Source: Arthrobacter endolithicus
GTDB lineage: Bacteria > Actinomycetota > Actinomycetes > Actinomycetales > Micrococcaceae
Length of the DNA stretch: 64,000 bases
Assembly (NCBI RefSeq): GCF_026627425.1
Contig: NZ_JAPNLH010000014.1
Location: 37,600-101,599 of the forward strand
Direction: 5' to 3'
Shown here piece after piece: positions 60,997 through 64,000 of the stretch. A model generated the notes under the pieces. That model ran no database searches. It was given only the letters and a program-made list of their open reading frames with translations, and was not told the DNA's origin. Within the stretch, counting starts at the first letter, position 1. Each line of letters begins with the position of its first letter. The translations under genes were made by a program, and so were the position numbers.

Positions 60997-61140
60997 GGAA
61001 ACCAAACCACACAAAAAGGCGGACGACCGTTGGCAGTCCCGACCCAGCAAAACACCGATTGTGTGCGCTGATGCTGGTTCTTCTGCCATGCTGAGTCCTG
61101 CCGGGACAGCAACCCCTAGCTGCACTCAGGTGGAGTGAAG

Positions 61141-61169
61141 AATGGCCCCGGACTAAAGCCGGGGCCATT
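61141..61169 (+). terminator. Hairpin after the conjugation operon
   Basis: AATGGCCCCGG and CCGGGGCCATT pair exactly around seven bases, about 145 bases after the DUF4913 stop. No T run follows, but position fits a terminator. Confidence 0.55.
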
Positions 61170-61326
61170 CCGCTGTCTACTGGAGAAGGAGGAGTGGTGT
61201 TCGTCGGGGCCTACAGCCCGAGGAGAGCGGCGAAGCCGGTTGTCAGCTTGGTCGTGCTCGCGTAGTCGGCCTAGCCCGACCCGCGGCTGTCAGCGAAACC
61301 CGGGGGCATATCGAAGGAACATACCG

Positions 61327-61611
61327 ATGTTCACTAGAAACAGTTCCTGGGGGAGGATTCTTGCTTTCATGGCCGTCGGGGCGCTCTTCGCGTCCCGACA
61401 GTGCGCTACGCCAGCCAGAACATCACGATCACCGGCGATTACTGTGCCGCCGTTGACGGCGCTGATATTACCGGCACCCAAGGGGGCCTCTGATAAACGC
61501 AGGCGCCGCATTTCTCCGTCGCGCCGTTGGGCGTGCCCAGCTCCAACCGTCATAAGCTCACCGGCGAGTCGCAAGGTGGTCCTGGATCAGACCGTCACAG
61601 TCACCGCATAG
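61327..61611 (+). CDS. Doubtful small secreted protein
   Basis: ATG 61327 follows AAGGAA and starts a signal-like segment (FTRNSSWGRILAFMAVGALF). After about 25 codons the frame turns Pro/Arg-rich, while another frame gives TVRYASQNITITGDYC and DGADITG. It may be a frameshifted small secreted protein. The rest of 60997-61681 has no gene. Confidence 0.25.
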   Translation: MFTRNSSWGRILAFMAVGALFASRQCATPARTSRSPAITVPPLTALILPAPKGASDKRRRRISPSRRWACPAPTVISSPASRKVVLDQTVTVTA

Positions 61612-61681
61612 CATGTCTTGGAATATTCGCAGCAGATTCTGCCCGTCGAAGGTTGGTCCTGCCGATGTTGGAGGAGTTGTT

Positions 61682-62068
61682 ATGACGGACACCGATTTTT
61701 CGAAGGGTCCGCCCGAGGCCGATGCCTCGAGGGGTGTTGTGGTCCATTGCGTAGGACCGGCCGAGAGTGCCGGGCTCATCGGGGCCCTGCGCAGTGCGGC
61801 CAACGCTGTGGCAGCACTGGCTCCGGGTGTCCCTGTTGAGGTCGTGGTCCAGGGCCCGGGCGTGGGTCTGTTGGCCATAGAGTCAACGCTGGGGGAGTCC
61901 ATCAGTGAAGCACTCGGTCAGGGCATCCGGGTTCTTGCCTGCGGGAACAGCTTGCGTTCGGTGGATTTGGCCCCGGGGCAGCTTCTCCCCGGGGTAGGTT
62001 CTGTGCCGGCTGCCATTGCCCATCTGGCGACGCGGCAGTGGGAAGGTTGGGCGTACATCCGCCTGTGA
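61682..62068 (+). CDS. DsrE-family protein
   Basis: The 128-residue protein has VVVHCVGPAESAGLIGALRS, VEVVVQGPGVGLL, GIRVLACGNSLRSVDLAPGQ and a C-terminal AIAHLATRQWEGWAYIRL. The order matches DsrE/YchN-like proteins; Cys in LACGNSL is the conserved one that carries sulfur. ATG 61682 has GGAGTTGTT upstream. With thioredoxin and rhodanese genes 1-2 kb away it suggests sulfane-sulfur handling in the cytoplasm. Confidence 0.8.
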   Translation: MTDTDFSKGPPEADASRGVVVHCVGPAESAGLIGALRSAANAVAALAPGVPVEVVVQGPGVGLLAIESTLGESISEALGQGIRVLACGNSLRSVDLAPGQLLPGVGSVPAAIAHLATRQWEGWAYIRL

Positions 62069-62081
62069 TGCCCGATGCCGG

Positions 62082-62570
62082 TCAGGCGGACGGGCTGCTC
62101 GACGGACCCGGCTTGGTGGGAAAGAGCGGGCGGCACGTAGTGCACACATCGCCGGTATCCCCGTCGGTGGAGGGCGATACGGCCTTCCGCTCGAGTTGGA
62201 GGCGCTCCCGCAATGCCCAGCCCAACAGGGCAAGGGAGAGGAGCGCGAAGGCGGGTTGGATCATCCCGGCCAGCACTGCTGGGGCGGTGCCGGTGAATAA
62301 ATGTGCGGCCAGGGCCTTTTGGCCGGTGGACGTTGCGACCACCAGTCCGGTGAGGCCGAGCACCGGCCAACGGGTGTCGCAGACCGTGGCCCCGGCTCCG
62401 ATGGGCGCACCGATGTAGCTCCCGGCCACCAGGCCTGCCAGCAGCGAACCGGCCGCGACAATCATGATGTTCCACCAAGGGGCGCCGACTACTGTCATCA
62501 TCCCGTTGAGTGAGATGACAACAGCCGCGGCGGCGGCTGCGGCGACGCCGCAGCGGCAACCCGCGACCAC
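62082..62570 (-). CDS. Membrane protein of the sulfur cluster, start uncertain
   Basis: The 162-residue frame has three or four membrane helices (AAAAAVVISLNGMMTVVGA, NIMIVAAGSLLAGLVAGSYI, VLAGMIQPAFALLSLALLGW) and a tail with DVCTTCRPLF. The GTG start has a weak site. A better start is ATG 62683 (AGGATC upstream), whose frame (DTNSRIEQEILGDDDRGI, then NGYWRQLRSWRW) runs into this one if one base is shifted near 62530-62550. So the intact gene may be 62082-62683 with a frameshift. Possible YeeE/YedE-like sulfur transporter half, not certain. Confidence 0.45.
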   Translation of the reverse strand: MVAGCRCGVAAAAAAAVVISLNGMMTVVGAPWWNIMIVAAGSLLAGLVAGSYIGAPIGAGATVCDTRWPVLGLTGLVVATSTGQKALAAHLFTGTAPAVLAGMIQPAFALLSLALLGWALRERLQLERKAVSPSTDGDTGDVCTTCRPLFPTKPGPSSSPSA

Positions 62571-62880
62571 CTCCAGCTACGAAGCTGACGCCAGTAACCG
62601 TTCAGGGAACCCAGTCGCGCATGAATAATTCCCCGGTCGTCGTCGCCGAGGATTTCCTGCTCGATCCGGCTGTTCGTATCCATGTCTGATCCTGGCTGTA
62701 GGCAGGTTGTGGTGGCGACGGTGCGCTACGTGTACCGGCTCGATGGCGTCGGTCGCCAAGCCATGGGCCGATTTTGCGTTGCCGGCGGCCGTGATAACGC
62801 GTTTGCTGCTCATGAGCGTTCCTCGAGCCGCGGGGTCGGCATGCCCAGGGGCCCGGACCCGGCTGGGGCCCTGGGGTTTC

Positions 62881-63246
62881 CTACGATGTCGGGGCGGCTG
62901 CCATTTTCGCCCGTACCTCTTCCATGTCCAGCCCCTTGATGCCGGTGATGAGATGCTCGAGTCCGGTCGCGTTCATCGCCCCCGGCTGGGAGAAGACGAG
63001 GATCCCTTCCCGGAAGGCCATCAGGGTGGGAATGGAGGTGATGCCGGCGGTGGCGGAGAGTAAGGGCTCGGCCTCGGTATCCACCTTCGCGAAGACGATG
63101 TCCGAGTGGCTATCGGAGGATTTGCTGAACGTGGGGGCGAACATCCGGCAGGGCCCGCACCAGGCTGCCCAGAAGTCCACCAGTACGATGTCGTTGCCGG
63201 TGATGATGTCGTTGAAGGTCTTTTCGGAAATGTCGATGGTTGCCAT
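62881..63246 (-). CDS. trxA: Thioredoxin
   Basis: The 121-residue protein has VLVDFWAAWCGPCRMFAPTF with the active-site CGPC, KVDTEAEPLLSATAGITSIP with the cis-Pro, and FSQPGAMNATGLEHLI. It is a normal soluble thioredoxin that reduces disulfides or persulfides. It is divergent from the rhodanese genes, with a CsoR/CstR-type palindrome (63258-63273) 11 bases before its ATG, so it is probably induced together with them. Confidence 0.92.
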   Translation of the reverse strand: MATIDISEKTFNDIITGNDIVLVDFWAAWCGPCRMFAPTFSKSSDSHSDIVFAKVDTEAEPLLSATAGITSIPTLMAFREGILVFSQPGAMNATGLEHLITGIKGLDMEEVRAKMAAAPTS

Positions 63247-63257
63247 AGACCAATAAT

Positions 63258-63319
63258 ATACCCCCTGGGGTATTGGTGCAAGGCGGGTACGCGGTTTGCA
63301 CGGATACCCCTAGGGGTAT
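63258..63319. promoter_or_regulatory. Two near-identical 16-bp palindromes, CsoR/CstR-type operators
   Basis: ATACCCC-CT-GGGGTAT (63258-63273) and ATACCCC-TA-GGGGTAT (63304-63319) lie between the divergent trxA and rhodanese genes, each close to one of them. ATACCCC-NN-GGGGTAT is the operator type of CsoR-family repressors (copper or persulfide sensors). With sulfur-handling genes on both sides a CstR-like persulfide sensor is the better guess. The repressor is not in the window. Confidence 0.75.
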
Positions 63320-63379
63320 CATAATGGAAACGACGGATGGCCGCCCGGGGCTCCCGAACACCATGAAAGGACACCAGTA

Positions 63380-63589
63380 ATGAAAAGCGTCTCCGTGAAC
63401 GAACTGACCACACTCGGCTCTGATGTTTCGATCATCGACGTCCGGACCGCTCATGTGATGTGCGCTTCCGGTGGCCGCAGCTTCTGCGCCACCGAGCACC
63501 TTGCAAGGGAAGGCTACGACGCAGCTGATGTCGTGGACGGCAGCACACAGTGGCACCACGACGATCACCCGGTCACCTACTGCACCTGA
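63380..63589 (+). CDS. Shortened rhodanese-like protein
   Basis: The 69-residue protein begins KSVSVNELTTLGSDVSIIDVR like a rhodanese, then jumps to VMCASGGRSFCATEHLAREG, the active-site loop region, and ends at PVTYC. The middle 35 or so residues of a normal domain are missing. CASGGRS keeps a Cys. ATG 63380 has GAAAGG upstream. It may be an internal deletion derivative or a compact sulfur carrier. Confidence 0.6.
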   Translation: MKSVSVNELTTLGSDVSIIDVRTAHVMCASGGRSFCATEHLAREGYDAADVVDGSTQWHHDDHPVTYCT

Positions 63590-63677
63590 CCCAGGCCGGC
63601 CCGCCTTCCTCCCCGGGAAACGACTTAGTTCTGATTTTTGCACCGCAACAGCCCCGTCCTACCGAAAGGTCCAGCCC

Positions 63678-63980
63678 ATGGAAATCACCCCACAGCAGCT
63701 CTCGGAGCAGCTCACGAACGGCCGCGGCGCCCAGATTGTGGATGTCCGCGAATCCGCTGAAGTCACCGAAGGCATGATCCCCGGCGCCAAACACATTGCC
63801 CTGGGCGAACTGCCCGGCCACCTCAAAGACCTGGACACGTCCCGTCCCGTCATCGCCGTATGCCGCAGCGGACGCCGCAGCGCAGCAGCCGCGGACCAGC
63901 TCGCCGCCGCAGGCTTCACCGCGTACACCATGCCCGGCGGAATGCTCGATTGGACAGCCGCAGGCTTCCCCATCAGCTGA
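63678..63980 (+). CDS. Single-domain rhodanese (sulfurtransferase)
   Basis: The 100-residue protein is a complete rhodanese: ITPQQLSEQL, IVDVRESAEVTEGMIPGAKH, the active-site loop VCRSGRRSA with catalytic Cys near 62, and YTMPGGMLDWTAAGFPI. It transfers sulfane sulfur. It follows the short rhodanese-like gene by about 90 bases and is probably in the same transcript. ATG 63678 has GAAAGG upstream. Confidence 0.9.
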   Translation: MEITPQQLSEQLTNGRGAQIVDVRESAEVTEGMIPGAKHIALGELPGHLKDLDTSRPVIAVCRSGRRSAAAADQLAAAGFTAYTMPGGMLDWTAAGFPIS

Positions 63981-64000
63981 GCCCACCAGAGCGCCCGGGC

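Noticed and set aside
1..64000. CRISPR arrays, rRNA and tRNA genes, riboswitches
   Set aside because: Looked for regular spaced repeats, rRNA signatures and typical tRNA T-loops; none was convincing by eye.

Overview
The window looks like a stretch of a large, probably conjugative plasmid from a high-GC actinobacterium. A Micrococcaceae host (Arthrobacter, Pseudarthrobacter or a relative) is the best guess. The reasons are strong G/C preference at third codon positions, many GTG starts with GAGG-type ribosome sites, a ParA/RepA backbone of actinobacterial type and an actinobacterial type IV secretion operon (SCO6880-like protein, VirB4-like and TraD/VirD4-like ATPases, DUF4913-like protein). 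No rRNA, tRNA or CRISPR array was seen.

Layout. 0-2 kb: end of an amidase gene, a lone pxpA-like gene and an unknown gene. 2-9 kb: a giant helicase/methyltransferase gene with a smaller gene nested in another frame at its 5' end, then a divergent HspR-like regulator and Hsp20 gene with a clear promoter and inverted-repeat operator. 10-12 kb: a BMP-type lipoprotein and a serine recombinase. 12-20 kb: a catabolic cluster for a cyclic amide or hydantoin-like substrate. It holds an amidase and an MFS transporter on the minus strand and, on the plus strand, a GntR regulator, a racemase-fold protein lacking both catalytic cysteines, a hydantoinase and an arylmalonate-decarboxylase-like enzyme. Three near-identical palindromes between the two arms are probably GntR operators.

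19.8-26.7 kb is recombination debris: serine recombinase, integrase fragments, a secreted HNH/SLH/excalibur protein and an IS701-family element with a 4-bp CTAG duplication. 26.8-35 kb is a defence-like island: a three-gene restriction-modification locus with methyltransferase motifs spread over three ORFs, a GIY-YIG gene and a RelA/SpoT-domain gene. Two degraded copies of one gene lie in the same orientation on either side of the restriction genes.

35-45.5 kb is plasmid maintenance: a KfrA-like protein, a ParB-like protein without ParA, a glutaredoxin, a low-GC pair of overlapping unknown genes, parA/parB with TGTCAA repeats, and a primase-polymerase-like Rep whose leader can fold over its own start codon. 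45.6-49.1 kb is an operon of a MarR/XRE-like regulator, an ImmA/IrrE-type peptidase, a membrane protein and a membrane-anchored alpha/beta hydrolase; it is one of the best candidates for an undescribed system. 49.3-61 kb is the conjugation operon; no relaxase is visible in the window. 61.3-64 kb is a sulfur/persulfide cluster (DsrE-like, membrane protein, thioredoxin, two rhodanese genes) with two CsoR/CstR-like palindromes.
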